64,000 nt of DNA, taken from the NCBI GenBank assembly GCA_039583875.1, contig CM077166.1, positions 79,668,564-79,732,563 on the forward strand, written 5' to 3'. Of the stretch, positions 23,612-36,670 are shown piece by piece. A model generated the notes under the pieces. It saw only the letters and a program-made list of their open reading frames with translations. It was not told where the DNA came from and searched no databases. Positions within the stretch are counted from its first letter, which is position 1. The number at the start of each line of letters is the position of its first letter. The DNA is from Platanthera guangdongensis (Eukaryota > Streptophyta > Magnoliopsida > Asparagales > Orchidaceae). Both the position numbers and the translations under genes were made by a program.

Positions 23612-24300
23612 TCAAATTAAAGCTTCTCCATTAATCATACCTAGCTGATTTTGGAAGAACAGGTGTTTCTTTTCATCTAATAGTTTGGTGAAAATGTCTG
23701 CTCTTTGCAAATTAGTAGAGATAAAGATAAGTTTAATTTTATTTTTGTCCACACAATCTCTAATGAAATGATGTATAATCTCTATATGCTTTGTCCTACT
23801 ATGATGCACTAGATTTTGTGCAATAGAAATTGCACTGGTATTATCACAATAGATAATTGAATTATTTAAGTTGAAACCATAATCCAGGAGCTGATTTTGA
23901 ATCCGCAAAATTTGTGAACAACAACTACCAACTGCGATGTATTCATCTTCAGTTGTTGAAGTTGACACAAAAGTTTGCTTTTTGCAAAACTAGGACACAA
24001 GCCTATCACCAAGGAACTGACAAGTTCCTGATGTACTTTTCCTGTCAACTCTACATCCAGCAAAGTCAGCATTTGAGTATCCAGACAATTCAAATTCAGA
24101 CTTAGTAGGATACCAGAGTCGTAGATTAGGACAACCCTTTATATATCTTAAAATCCTTTTTTGTAAAATAAGGTGTGATTCTATAGGATTGACTTGAAAT
24201 CTAGCAAAAATAAAGGTAACAAACATAATATCAGGCCTACTAGCTGTAAGATATAATAAGAACCTAAAAATAGCCCTATATTTTTTTTGATCAACTGGTT
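23612..24300 (-). pseudogene. RNase H of Sire-2
   Basis: Minus strand. Frame 24226-23990 has GYSNADFAGCRVDRKSTSG (catalytic Asp region of copia RNase H); frame 23968-23612 has STTEDEYIAVGSCCSQILRI, IYCDNTSAISIAQN and HSRTKHIEIIHHFIRD, ending IFTKLLDEK. One stop separates them. It removes the RNA strand during reverse transcription. Confidence 0.85.
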
Positions 24301-24304
24301 TGTC

Positions 24305-25180
24305 CTATTCATAAGAATCAGCTACAACATTGGATGGCATTGGTGTTTTCTTGGTTGAGGAATCTGTCATCCCAAATCTTCTAAGTTGCTCTTTAGCATA
24401 TTCATACTGGGATATCAAGATACCATCAGGAGTTTGCTTCACTTGAAGACCAAGGAAGTAGGATAGTTCACCCATGCTGCTCATTTCAAACATTGAATAT
24501 ATCAGGTCAGAAAAGCTTTTGCAAAGTTTGGAATCAGTAGAGCCAAATATTATATCATCTACATATATTTGGACTAGCAAAATTTTAGATTTATGATGTT
24601 TAATGAATAAGGTCATATCTACAATGCCTCTAATGAACTTATGTTCTAAAATAAAGCTAGATAAGGTCTCATACGAAGCTCTTCGGGCTTGCTTTAGAAT
24701 ATAGAGAGCTTTATGAAGATTAAAAACATAAGATGGATGAGTTGAGGAAATAAAACCTGGAGGTTGTTTAACATAAACTTCCTCTTTCAGCTCTCTATTT
24801 AGGAATGCACTTTTGACATCCATTTGATAGACTTTGAAATTCTAATAGGAAGCATAAGCAAGAAAAATTCTGATGGCTTCAAGTCTTGCAATAGGAGCAC
24901 AGGTTTGATCATAATCAATGCCTTCTTCCTGTGAATAACCTTGGGCTACCAATCTTGCTTTGTTCCTCACAATTAATCCTTATGCATCCAGATTATTCCT
25001 AAAGACCCATTTAGTTCCAATGACTGGGTAGTCTTTGGGTCTTGGCACTAAATCCCAAACTCTATAACTCTCAAATTGATTGAGTTCCTCTTGCATTGTA
25101 ATAATCCAGTGGGAATCCTTCTCTGCATCTTTTATGGATTGAGGCTCAATTTGAGAAATGAAGCAAGCATGCATCAGATC
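24305..25180 (-). pseudogene. Reverse transcriptase of Sire-2
   Basis: Minus strand. Frame 25174-24980 holds the pre-RT block (SIKDAEKDSHWI, DYPVIGTKWVFRN). After stops at 24979-24824, frame 24823-24305 has [34 protein letters not shown] and the catalytic [12 protein letters not shown] (Y-V-D-D intact). It ends in [15 protein letters not shown]. Family residues LYGLKQAPRAWY are degraded to [12 protein letters not shown]. Confidence 0.85.
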
Positions 25181-25184
25181 TTAG

Positions 25185-26640
25185 TTGAGTTGATTCCTTG
25201 TTTGCATAGCAGCTGATATGTCTCCATTCACTTGAGATATGGGATGTTCTCTAAGTATGACAAGATCAGTAGGAGGAGTTGGTTCATCGACAGCTTGTGG
25301 AATTAATTCCTCTTGTGGAATTATATTTGCTGTTGTGTATTCAACTACTTCAACAATTTATTCTTCACTGTCTTCATAAATCTATGGAGAAGGATGCTAT
25401 ATAACCTCTTGGGTAAGGTTTAAATCATCCAACTTCTCACACAGATAGGGTACTTGCAAAGTGTTTTTGGTAGAAGAATCCTTCTCCTTGTAAAACATGT
25501 TAGCTTCATCAAAGGATACATGTACAGATTCTTCCATTTTTAATGTTGATTTGTTAAATGCCCTATAAGACTTGCTGAATTGGGAATATCACGGGAAAAT
25601 TCCCTCTGCAGCCTTGGCTTCAAATTTTCTTAGGTGTTTCTTGTTATTGTTATGAATATAGCACTTGCATCGAAATACTTTAAAGTAATCTACTTTAGGT
25701 TGCTTCCCTTTAAGTAATTCATAGGGAGTCTTACCCTTTAGCTTATGAATTAAACTTATGTTAAGAACATAATTTGTTGTGCTTACAGCCTCTGCCCAAA
25801 AGGATAGGGGCAGATAAGCATCTGCAAGCAATGTCACAACAGATTCAATAAGGGTTCTATTTTTTCTTTCAGCTACCCCATTTTGTTGAGGAGTTCTAGG
25901 AGCAGAAAAACAATGCCTGATACCTTACTTCTCACAAAATTCTTGCATGAGAAGAGATTCAAACTCGATGCCATGATCACTTCTGATCAATGCAACCTGA
26001 GTAGAGTACTCAATCTTTTTGCTCTTAAGAAAATCTATAAGAAATTTAAAGTTATTTGACTTGTTTCTCAGAAAGAACACCTAAGTGAATCTAGAGAAGT
26101 CATCAACAATAACTACAGTGTATAACTTTCCACCCAAACTTTGTACAGCTATAGGGCCAAAAAGGTCCATATGTAGCAAGCACAAAATCCTGGGTGAATC
26201 ACTTTTATTAATGGATTTGAAACTATTTTTAGTTTGTTTGCTTAATTGGCAAGCCCTGCAAAGTCCTTCCTTCTTGTAAGAACTAGAAGGCAGTCCTCTA
26301 ACAAGGTTGTCCCTAGATAATTTAGCAATATTCCTAAGGTTTACATGACCTAGTCTCTTATGCCATAAATTATTATAGTTACTGATTTGGTTAAATAAGC
26401 AAATTTCTGAATTAGCAGATTTGTAATTAACTACATATATGTTTCCTTGTCTAATTCCAATTAAAACTGTTTTGTTTTTATCATAAGTAATAATACAAGA
26501 AGACTGATTGAATGATACCTGATAACCTTCATCACATAATTGGCTTATGGATATTAGATTATGCTTGAGACCACTTATATAGGCTACCTTCCTGAAGGTA
26601 ACTGCTTCAACTTTGACATTTCCATATCCTTCTGTCAAAT
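25185..26640 (-). pseudogene. Integrase and GAG-pre-integrase of Sire-2
   Basis: Minus strand. Frame 26638-26081 starts after the protease (GYGNVKVEAVTFRKVAYISG, HNLISISQLCDEG), then LWHKRLGHVNLRNIAKLSRD and CRACQLSKQTKNSF (zinc-binding H...C-x-x-C), then HMDLFGPIAVQSLGGKLYTV and VIVDDFSRFT. The core with FSAPRTPQQNGVAERK-like sequence lies at 25860-25920 in broken frame. Frame 25837-25589 has SFWAEAVSTTNYVLN and FRCKCYIHNNNKKHLRKFEA. Variable acidic linker to 25185. Confidence 0.85.
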
Positions 26641-26780
26641 ATCACTTTTGGTCTAAGCTTTGCTTTGAAATCAGTCAGGTTGTCTTTACTTCCTGTCATG
26701 TGTTTTGAACAACCACTATCCAAGTACCATTGTTCCTCTATGGTAGGATTGTTCTTTGCTTGCATAAATATAGATTAGGT
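26640..26780 (-). pseudogene. Protease of Sire-2
   Basis: Minus strand reads EEQWYLDSGCSKHMTG at about 26742-26695, with the catalytic D-S-G. Unlike Sire-1 and Sire-6 there is no TAG just before the W/C-Y-L-D block here. The frame breaks at about 26640. Confidence 0.8.
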
Positions 26781-28294
26781 GTTCTTGACCCAGATTACCT
26801 TGGGTCCTTGATTTCTTTCAAATTTATAACTAGAAATATATGAAAATTCAGGTTGGTCTTTATAACCTAGTGAATGATATCTCCTAGGAGGAATAATCCA
26901 CTATGTAAACAGATTAATAATGGTTTTAATTTGATTGAATTTTCGAAAAGAATTAAAGTTTCTGTTATAACAAACTGGGTTCGACGAATTGTAATAAGTT
27001 CATCGATCTGCGTTCGACGAATAGGGATGAGTTCATCGAACTCCGTTCACAGAATGAAAGTATTCATTCTCTGCGCCCCACGTTTGTCGATCGTGGTTCA
27101 ACGAACCATATTGAGTTCATCGAGCACAGTTAGACGAATAGTTATAGTGGAAATCTACGTTTATAGTTCGTCGATCTGAGTTCGACGAACCATATTCATT
27201 TTGTCGAGCTTGGTTCGACGAAATATGTTGAACATAATTTTTATTAAACTTTTTTGTTTTCTTTTGTTTAGTCTTATATAAAACTTCTGTTACTTTAGTT
27301 GTGTCTTCTACTTTTTCTTTTCCGTTTTCAAAAACAAATGTTATAGGAGTAGATAAAGTATTTTTCTATAATAATGGAGGCTAACTAGATGAAGCTCCCA
27401 AGCCCAGTTTGCCATTAAGCCTGACATTGACTATACTTGTGTTGTTCATTAATTTGATACTTCTACCATTAAGGGATTCTTCAAATTGCTTAGCCTCTTT
27501 CAATTTATTTTCTAACGATAGTATGTGTTCATTAGCAATTTTTAAATCTTCTTTAAGTTTGAAGTTTTCTGAAGAAAAAATGTCAAATTCAATTAGTTTT
27601 TCCCTGAGGAGTATGATTTCCTTCTAAGATTTAATTAAATCTATACATAATAATTTGAAATTAGTTTTAAACTGTTCAGAATTAAAATCAAGGGTTGAGA
27701 TTACCTGATCTTCTTCTGAAACAGATTCATCTTCTGAGTTGTCATCTTCTGAGTTTGTTGCTTCAGAGTTGCTGCAAGATGCATCGATTTACATCAAGCA
27801 GATCTCTCTGGCCTTGGCCACTTCTTCATCCTCACTGGAGCTGGATGAAGATTCTAACTCAGATTCACTCCAAGTCTCTACAACAAATCATCTTTCCTTC
27901 TTGAAATTCGCATACTGAGAGATCAAGTGTGATCTTCTATCTTTCCTTTCATCAGCAGATCTTGCTACCATAGCATTTAGGGCGTCCCAGATGGACTTTG
28001 TTGAAGTACATTCAGTAACCTTCCGGAATATGTCATCAGACATGGTTTGGGCAAGAATATTCATTGCTTTAATATCAGTAATCTTGGCCTTCTTTTGTGC
28101 TTCAGTCCACTCAGGTGGTGGTATAACACTTGTGCTTGTAGTTGCCACTGGTAGTAGGGACCTGTCAAAATGGAATTATATATATCTTCATCAATGTAAT
28201 TCATATAAAGCCTAATCCTTGCCTTCCAAAGTGCAAACTTATTAAGATTGTACACTACAGGTCTGGTGCTTGAATACTCCTTATTTTGTGCCAT
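26780..28294 (-). pseudogene. Gag of Sire-2
   Basis: Minus strand. Starts MAQNKEYSSTRPVVYNLNKF at 28294, 97 bases after the LTR, with FALWKARIRLYMNYIDEDIY. A frameshift leads to frame 28148-27888 (PPEWTEAQKKAKITDI, MNILAQTMSDDIF, SQYANFKKER). The middle part (about 450 residues in functional Sirevirus Gags, including the CCHC knuckle) is missing. The acidic S/E tail follows (about 27880-27700), then SLNGRSIKLMNNTSIVNVRL and the palindrome-rich linker. Gag would assemble the particle. Confidence 0.75.
26975..27235 (-). repeat. TCGTCGA/TCGACGAA palindrome cluster in gag of Sire-2
   Basis: About eight copies of TTCGTCGA/TCGACGAA and close variants; on the minus strand the gag frame reads S-S-N-x-D-R-R repeats here. 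Same position as 296-515 and 62325-62560. Confidence 0.8.
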
Positions 28295-28379
28295 GATATA
28301 AAAGACAAACTAGAGTAGATAAGATCTATCAAAGATCTTTTGTTTTAGGTGTCGGCCTATGAAACCAAAGAACCAGGCC

Positions 28380-28391
28380 TCTGATATCAAT
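28380..28391 (-). promoter_or_regulatory. Primer binding site of Sire-2
   Basis: The minus strand reads TTGATATCAGA two to three bases after the 5' LTR end; one base off TTGGTATCAGA, the sequence complementary to plant initiator Met-tRNA. Confidence 0.75.
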
Positions 28392-29995
<1,604 letters not shown>

Positions 29996-30218
29996 GTATC
30001 CTTGATGGACATCATTCTTGCTCTAGAGCCAAGTCTCGAGATGCTCCCACTACAAGGCTCTCATTTAGCTGTCAGGGCCGGGATCTTTGATGAACATCAT
30101 TCTTGCTCTAGAGCTAAGTCTTAAGATGCTCATACTGTCAGGCCCTCATCTAGTTGGCAGGGCAGGGATTCTTGATAGACATCGTTCTTTCTCTGTAGCC
30201 AAGTCTCGAGATGCTCCT
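29996..30218 (+). repeat. Tat-1 3' UTR tandem repeats (85-bp units)
   Basis: Two full units and a partial third, starting TTGAT(G/A) at 30002, 30087 and 30172 (85-base spacing). Each unit contains ATTCTTGCTCTAGAG, AAGTCTCGAGATGCTC and a variant of CTCTCATCTAGCTGGCAGGG. The last is shared with the 86-bp repeats of Tat-2 (49129-50418, opposite strand). Confidence 0.85.
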
Positions 30219-30902
30219 TGTAATGCCCCAAAAATCCTAAAAATATTAGGAATTGGAGGTTAACGTGTGACGGTAGTGTTAAAGTTAGCGTTAGCCTTTG
30301 AATTAAATCGACTGACCTCTCGAGAATCTACCATGTGGGGGTAATAAAGCTAGCGCGTATTGGTACCACTCAACACATTCAAAGCTTTTAACAAAGCATT
30401 GAGAGGACTACCACAGGGAGGTAGTGGGCTAGCGCGTGGCGCTATCCCTCAATGCTTTCAACGCAACATTTAGTGACTACCGCGCGACAGTAGGAGTAAA
30501 TGCGTGGAGATAACTCAGGTTAAAGTACCACTTGGCGGTAGTAACCTGACACGCGATGGTAGCTGCCACATGGCAGTAAGGTGGAGGTTATTTTAGACTG
30601 ACAACACGATGTCGATTGGCCCAAGCGGCAACCACATATGATACCGCATGGTGGTAGTAGATACCGTGCGATGGTAGCCTCTAAATAAGAGTTGGGCATG
30701 AGATTGAACTCTCACTTTTCTCTCTATTTTGGTACTTCAAGTTCTTGAGGGAAAGATGCTGAGGCTTAGTGTTGCAAGCTTGGTGATGGAGATCCCGTGA
30801 TCAAAAACAAGAGCCAAAGTAAGATCCGTGATGAGAAAAGTGAGGCGCTCCTTTCCATCTAGATAGAAAACTTATTCATGGCTCTGAAAAGATCTATAAG
30901 GG
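30219..30902 (+). mobile_element. LTR-K: 5' part of a gypsy-type LTR with CTACC...GGTAG palindromes
   Basis: Starts TGTAATGCCCCAAAAATCC, like Tekay LTR starts, directly after a truncated Tat-1 repeat. Words such as CTACCGCGCGACAGTAG, ACCGCATGGTGGTAG and ACCGTGCGATGGTAG recur at 30280-30690. A TATA-like CTCTAAATAAGAG follows at 30682. No coding sequence. Copia-D begins at about 30903. Its 3' half is not seen. Confidence 0.6.
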
Positions 30903-31296
30903 TGTTGCAGTATGGATACCGGGCGGTCTGGCGACTTGACTTTTGTGGTTTGGAGACCGGGAGGTCTGGCGGTTTCACTATGGCAGTTTGATAGCTGGGC
31001 GGTCTGACAGCTTCTCTCCAACGACTTGGTAGCTGGGCAGTCTAGCATTCTCCTCTGGCGGCTTGTTATTATTGTAGGGCGATTAGCCTTCTCGTCTAAC
31101 CGCGCGACCTGTGCGGTCTGGTTTTATCTAGCCGCTAGTCACCGTAAATGTATTTAGTCCCACATTGTTTATTTTTTATCTCTCTTTTATCCTCCATTCT
31201 ATAAACGGGAGGCTATACCTTTGTAATATATATAATTTTTGGAAATAAAATCTCTGTTATTATCCAAATTTTGGTTTCTATTTTTCTGTTCGAACA
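30903..31296 (+). repeat. 5' LTR of Copia-D
   Basis: About 394 bp, TGTTGCAGTATG to TGTTCGAACA. Several GG(C)GGTCTGG(C)G-type words in U3. TATA-like CTATAAAC at 31199-31206. The start is inferred from TG and a reasonable LTR size, not from a second copy. A related fragment is at 59496-59652. Confidence 0.65.
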
Positions 31297-31750
31297 TTGT
31301 ATCAGAGGAATCGATCTTTTTCGCTTGATTCTTTGAGCGCTTCTATCCACGTGGTTTGTACCCGCCTTCTTATGCCCTGTCTGTTCGGTTTCCTTCTCTT
31401 CCTTGTCGTTGCCCTCTGTGTGCACGACCTCTCAGATTGTGCTCTCTCTCTATTCGCGACCTATCTTTGCGACCTCTTTTTCTCTCTACTCTTTTGCTTT
31501 TGCATGACCTCGTCTCTGTTCGCGCGACCTTTCCCTTTCTGCACGTGACCTGTTTTCACGGTCTCCCTTTCTCTCCATGATCCCTTCCTTTCGCGCGACC
31601 TCTTTTCTATTCGCACGGTTTCCTCTTTTCCTGTTTTCACGACCGCCCAGTTACCCCCAAACAGTGGCTTCCATGTGGCCTCTTATCTATCCGCACAGCT
31701 TCTTTTTCCTTGTTCATGTGGCTTCCTTTCTGTCTTCTCTGTTCTTCTCT
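31297..31750 (+). other. PBS and leader of Copia-D
   Basis: The PBS reads TTGTATCAGAGG at 31297-31308. The leader is pyrimidine-rich, with many repeats of CGCGCGACCT and CTTTTTCTCTC. ORFs here are short and compositionally driven; I see no gene. Confidence 0.65.
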
Positions 31751-31997
31751 ATGGATCTCTCTAATACCTCTACTACTACTACTACTAGTACTACTATTAT
31801 CATGGATAACCCTCCTCCTCCTACTCCATCGGGCAATCTTGGAACTGTTTCCAAACTTATCGGTTCCAACTACCCAGACTAGATTGTTTCCTTCACCCTT
31901 CTACTTCGCTCATAATTCAAACGTCATCATCTCACCGATGACCCACCTCCTCCAGAGTCCGATCCCTTTGATGAATGAGATGCTAGCGACGTTCTTG
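31751..31997 (+). pseudogene. Gag N-terminus of Copia-D
   Basis: Starts MDLSNTSTTTTTSTTIIMDN at 31751, then a Pro-rich stretch and KLIGSNYPD. A stop at 31880-31882 replaces the usual Trp of the N-Y-x-x-W motif. The frame is read on to 31997, where Tekay-2 is inserted. Confidence 0.75.
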
Positions 31998-33990
31998 TTC
32001 GACGATGGCCGTGTGGTCGACGAAATTGCAGTCGGCGATCGTCGAACAATGAACACAGCCTGCGAAACAGGCGTGTCCCAGGCCGTGTCCTACTTGGGTA
32101 GTTGGCCGAGTTGTGTCAGGGGAGAAACACGGCGTGGATCCCAGGCGTGTTTGGGTTTGACACGGGCGTGTCAAATTGGACACTGGCGTGTCGAATACTT
32201 GTGTTCTCCTCGGGTTGGTGCTGGTCCTGTGTCGATGTAGGAACACGCCCCGCTACACGGGCGTATACTAGATGACATGGACGTGTCAAGACTGACATGG
32301 GCGTGTCGAGAGCCCATGTTCTTTTCAAGATGTGCCTATTTTGGCATCGATTGAGGCACAAAGCCTTGGACACGGGCGTGTCACAAGCCGTGTTCGGCCC
32401 AGGTTTTGGATTTTAAGTGCGAATCGTGGCCATCCATTTTCTTCCTTTGGGATCTAAGGGTCCTGGCTTATCCTGGTAGGGTTTAAACCGGGAATATGGT
32501 TTAGAAACCCTCATTCTATTTGGGTTTTCTCTTTCTAAGAGTTATAGAGAGAGGGGAGAACAAGGAAGAAGAAGGAGGAGAGATCCGGCCGCCGGTGGAG
32601 CTTCGGAGCCCCAAATCGCAAGCCGGGTTCGGATCTATGGAGGCGAGGACATTGCTGTGCTTTTCATCAGCATAGATCTTCATGGAGCCGAAGAGGAATG
32701 CTAGGGCAATGATTCTCCTCTTGGACATGTGTAGTCCTCTTTTCCCATGCATAGGAAGCCCGCTCTCATGAGTTTGCGGTGAGTGTGGGGTGTTCCTTTG
32801 GGTAGACATGAATAGTCCCCGTTGTTTTGCATGTAGAGCCCGTAATCGAGAAACGGACATAGGCATGATGTGTGAAGCCTACCCGGACAAGTTGGTCTGG
32901 ATCGGTGATGTTGCATTGCATGAATGGCCGGAGAAGAATCAGCATCGATGGTTGTTTTTTGTGTTTTCTACGCGGTAAATTGCAATAGGGAGCCTTGGGG
33001 ACTAACTACGAGGTGAACCCGAAAAATTGGGCAGATGCGTGATTCTGCCAACATGGTTGCCTAGGAGCCAACTTGCACATAACTGGGTTATGTAAAGTGT
33101 GTGATCGATTTGGGACTCGGGAAAGCTTGACCGGCACATATGGCTTAAATTGACGTTGCAGTGTGAGCAACGGGTTAGGAGGAACCGTACCTGCTCTATG
33201 TCGTTAGGTACAAGCGACCTAAAGTACATGGTACTTGCCGCTGGCATATATGAAGGGTCTTAGGAGGTCTATGGCTTAAATTGACGTGACGTCTACCGGA
33301 AAGACCAAAATGCTCACTAGAAATTGCCATCCAAGGGGTGGTGGTGAGACCGCGGACTTTGACCGGGTTCACTAAGAATGTGCCCTGAGAGCATGGGGTG
33401 TGTGGCTGTGAGGGCCTATGCCTATGATGATGTGTAAATTCTCTATTATTTGGCTATGCTAATAAAGTGCAGGGAAGGAGCATCGTCGCCCCGAGTTTAG
33501 CGGCGGGGTCGTTATAATTTGGTCAGTTTTAGCTGACCGTTGCTTTTGTTTACCACCGCTTGGGTGGATTGTTGCTTGTAGGTGCTGCGGAGCCGAGTGG
33601 CAAATAGCGGGCAAAAGCCCTTGTTGCTGAGCTTGCCCTCGAAGGCCTAATTATGAGTATTTTATTTTATTCTCATGTATGACCGGCCTGCGTGCCGAGG
33701 TTTTGAAGGCACTTATATTTGAGTAAACTATTGTAAGGCCATAAGGCCATGTACTTGTGAATTTGTATGTTCATTCCTGTTGGGTTTGTGTAGTGGACAT
33801 TCATGCTGTTGGCTGGGTTCTTATTATTGCAACTTTTAAATTGCTTCCGCTAGAATGTACTATGTGTAGGACGTTAGTTATTCGCAGGATGGTTTCCATT
33901 GCATAATCTTCTAGTCTGTCTGTGGTATATGACGTCGGGCCCCGGCCGGACCTACTGCTATATACAATGTGACGGATAGGGGGTGTTACA
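31998..33990 (+). repeat. 5' LTR of Tekay-2 (5'-truncated)
   Basis: 1993 bp, ending GGGGGTGTTACA. Compared with the 3' LTR it lacks the first ~115 bases (TGTAACGCCCCG onwards) and begins at TTCGACGATGG. GACACGGGCGTGTC-type palindromes lie at 32030-32410. A dense block of near-inverted gene-free sequence follows to the PBS. Confidence 0.88.
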
Positions 33991-34364
33991 ATTTGATATC
34001 AGACTACTGGTTTCGGTCAACTTAAATGAATTCATGGGCGAATTCTTTTAAGGGGTGGTGAGCACATGTGTGTGCGTCATAATTATAACATAAAAGAACC
34101 CATGAATGTCCACTTAGGGATGAAAATACACATGTTTGAGGAACCTGCGGGTTCCTATAATTGGTTTTGCAATTTTGTTTATTCGCTTAACAGTGTTTTG
34201 TGCAACTATAGGTTTCCAGGAGTGGTGCAGAGCCATCAGAACGCCCGGTTTCTGAGGCTAGTAGCGCACCGAATGATGTGCCTACAATACCTCCATCAGC
34301 AGAAATCATTCGATTGGTCGCTGATGCGGTGTTTTCTTTGATCAATGCGCAGCCTGGATGGTAA
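33991..34364 (+). other. PBS and leader of Tekay-2
   Basis: TTGATATCAGAC at 33992-34003 is the PBS, close to TGGTATCAGA. A 91-aa ORF (34066-34341) shows no recognisable motif and is probably leader or a degenerate gag start. Confidence 0.6.
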
Positions 34365-35369
34365 ATGCAACAGCCTGCTCCTGCGGTGGAGCAGGTACCG
34401 CTTCAAGCAGCGGAACTGAGAAGGGTGGAGAAAGTAGTGTTAGAGCCTTTGGTGCTTAGGAGAGTAACTGAAAGGCAGCTGAAACATGTTATGAGATTTA
34501 ATCCTCCGGTGTTGTCGGGGACGGGAACCCCATCCGAAGCTGAGGATTGGCTCCCCCGTGTGAAGAGAGTATTGACAGCTACTGAAACGAAAGAGTGGCA
34601 AATGACCACAATGGCTACGTTCCTGTTGGACGGAGATGCAAGGCTGTGGTGGGAAGGTTTGGAGTTACATCACTTGAGGGGATGGCAACTTACGGACGTC
34701 TCGATGGAAGAATTTTTGAGACTATTCTTGGCAAGGTATCTTCCTTAGGCTCAGAGGACTGCATTGGAGAATGAATTCCAGAGGTTGACACAAGGAGAAA
34801 GTAGTGTGGATGAGTATCTTCATGAATTTACACGGTTGGGTCGGTACGCTAGCTCTACTTTCGCTAATGAGGACCGTAAGACAAACCGATTCTATGAAGG
34901 TCTGAGGGATGACCTAAGGATACTACTCTCAGGGCCTATGACACAGGGCTTCTTGACCCTAGTCAATACGACCCGTTCTTTAGAAAAGGATCTGAGGAAT
35001 GTGCAAGCAAAGAGAAACTCTGGGGCTAAGAAGACGGAGTTCAAAGTGCCGACTACTTCAAAGTCTGGTTATCGTAAGTTCAATAAGAAGGTTAGGACTT
35101 CGGGTCCAGCCCCTTCTTCCGGTGCTTCGGGGGCAACTATAAGCCGAACCCCGGGCGCATGTTATAATTATGGGAAGCCGGGACATTTTGCCCGAGACTG
35201 CTGGAGCGGACGTCCAAAGTCCGAGAGGAAGCTGGGAGCAACCTATGAGGACAAGGGCAAGGCGATGGAGTCAACCACATCCCACTATGCTCCGGCTCAA
35301 CCTAGAGTCTATAATCTTGGCCAGGAGGAGGCCATCAAACAAGCGGATGTGGTGATAGGTACAGTTTAA
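34365..35369 (+). pseudogene. Gag of Tekay-2
   Basis: One frame with a single TAG at 34746-34748. First part: FNPPVLSGTGTPSEAEDWL, MTTMATFLLDGDARLWWEG and FLARYLP; second: ALENEFQRLTQGESSVDEYL and FTRLGRYAS, the retrotransposon gag domain. The zinc knuckle near 35158 reads CYNYGKPGHFARDC, so the second Cys of C-x-x-C is Tyr and zinc binding is probably lost. A Lys/Ser-rich linker follows. Gag forms particles and binds RNA through the knuckle. Confidence 0.85.
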
Positions 35370-35396
35370 ATTTATGACAAGTTAGTTTTTAAATAC

Positions 35397-35795
35397 TTGT
35401 TACCTTGCACGTGTTACCTTACCACTGCTTGTATAGGCTTTGTTTTGATTTGTGATAATCCGACGACAGCAATCTTTGATATGGGAGCTTCGCACTCCTT
35501 TTTGTCCAAAGGATTCATATCGTGCATCGGAGTACCTTCTTCGATGGCAAAGGACAAACTAGATGTGTTGTTGCCGAATGGGTGTTCGATGCGCGCGGAT
35601 AGAGTCTGTGGCGTAAAGATTCGAATTGCGAGTCAGGAGTTCGATTTGCAAGCGTCGTTACTGCCACTGGTGGACTTCGACGTGATATTTGGTATGGACT
35701 GGATCTCGGAGAAGCAAGCATATGTTGATTGCAATCGCAAGGAGGTTAAGTTGGTAATGGGTCGTGAGACTACATTTGTGGGCTTGAAAGGTTAG
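35397..35795 (+). pseudogene. Aspartic protease of Tekay-2
   Basis: Open frame with ICDNPTTAIFDMGASHSFLS at about 35450-35506. The catalytic triad is D-M-G rather than D-T-G, a change expected to disable the enzyme. LLPLVDFDVIFGMDWISE follows, typical of chromovirus proteases. The frame stops at 35793-35795 just before the RT linker. Confidence 0.85.
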
Positions 35796-35822
35796 AGCAA
35801 GACTCTAATGTCTGCTCTTTAG

Positions 35823-36668
35823 GTGGTTAAGGCGGTTCGTGCTGGTGTAGAGCTGTTCTTTACGCTAGTGGAGGCTTCGAAGCCTAAGCCTACTTTGGAT
35901 AGCATCCCAGTGGTATCCGAATACCCTGATGTGTTCCCTGGCGATCTCCATGAAGCCCCACCTCAGCGGGAGATAGACCTAACTATCGAGTTAGTACCAG
36001 GTGCGAAACCTGTATCATGCTCTCCGTATCGGCTAGCGCCTAAGGAGATGGTGGAGCTGAAGGTATAACTTCAAAAGCTTTTGGAACACGGTTATGTGAG
36101 TCCAAGTACGTCGCCTTGGAGCGCACCGGTCCTTTTTGTGAAGAAGAAGGACGGAAGTTTGCGGCTCTGTATTGATTATCGAGAGCTGAACAAGTTGACG
36201 GAGAAGAATAAGTACCCGATCCCAAGAATTGATGATCTGTTCGATCAGTTAGTTGGTACAACTCGAAATTGGATCTTAAGTCCGGGTATTATCAGCTGAG
36301 GATAAGGGAAAGTTATATCCCCAAGACAGCTTTTAGTATGAGATACGGGCATTATGAGTTTACGGTCATGCCGTTTGGGATGACTAATGCGCCGTCAATG
36401 TTCATAGATCTGATGAACATGACTTTTAGGGAGTACATAGACCACTTTGTGATCGTCTTCATCGACGATATATTAGTGTACTCACAGAGTGAGGAGGATC
36501 ACTTTAAGCATCTGCATTTGGTATTGGAGACGCTGAGGAGGAATCAACTGTACGCCAAGTTCTCCAAATGTGAGTTTTGGTTGTCCTCAGTAGCGTTCCT
36601 TGGTCACATAGTCAGTGGAGAGGGAATTGCGGTGGATCTGGCAAAGATTGTTGCTATATAAGAGTGGC
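35823..36668 (+). pseudogene. Reverse transcriptase of Tekay-2
   Basis: Linker with IPVVSEYPDVFPGDL and REIDLTIELVPGAKPVSCSP, a stop at 36066, then [20 protein letters not shown], a frameshift near 36260, [27 protein letters not shown] and the intact catalytic [15 protein letters not shown] (36452-36496). [20 protein letters not shown] follows. A stop at 36659-36661 precedes RNase H. Confidence 0.88.
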
Positions 36669-36670
36669 CT

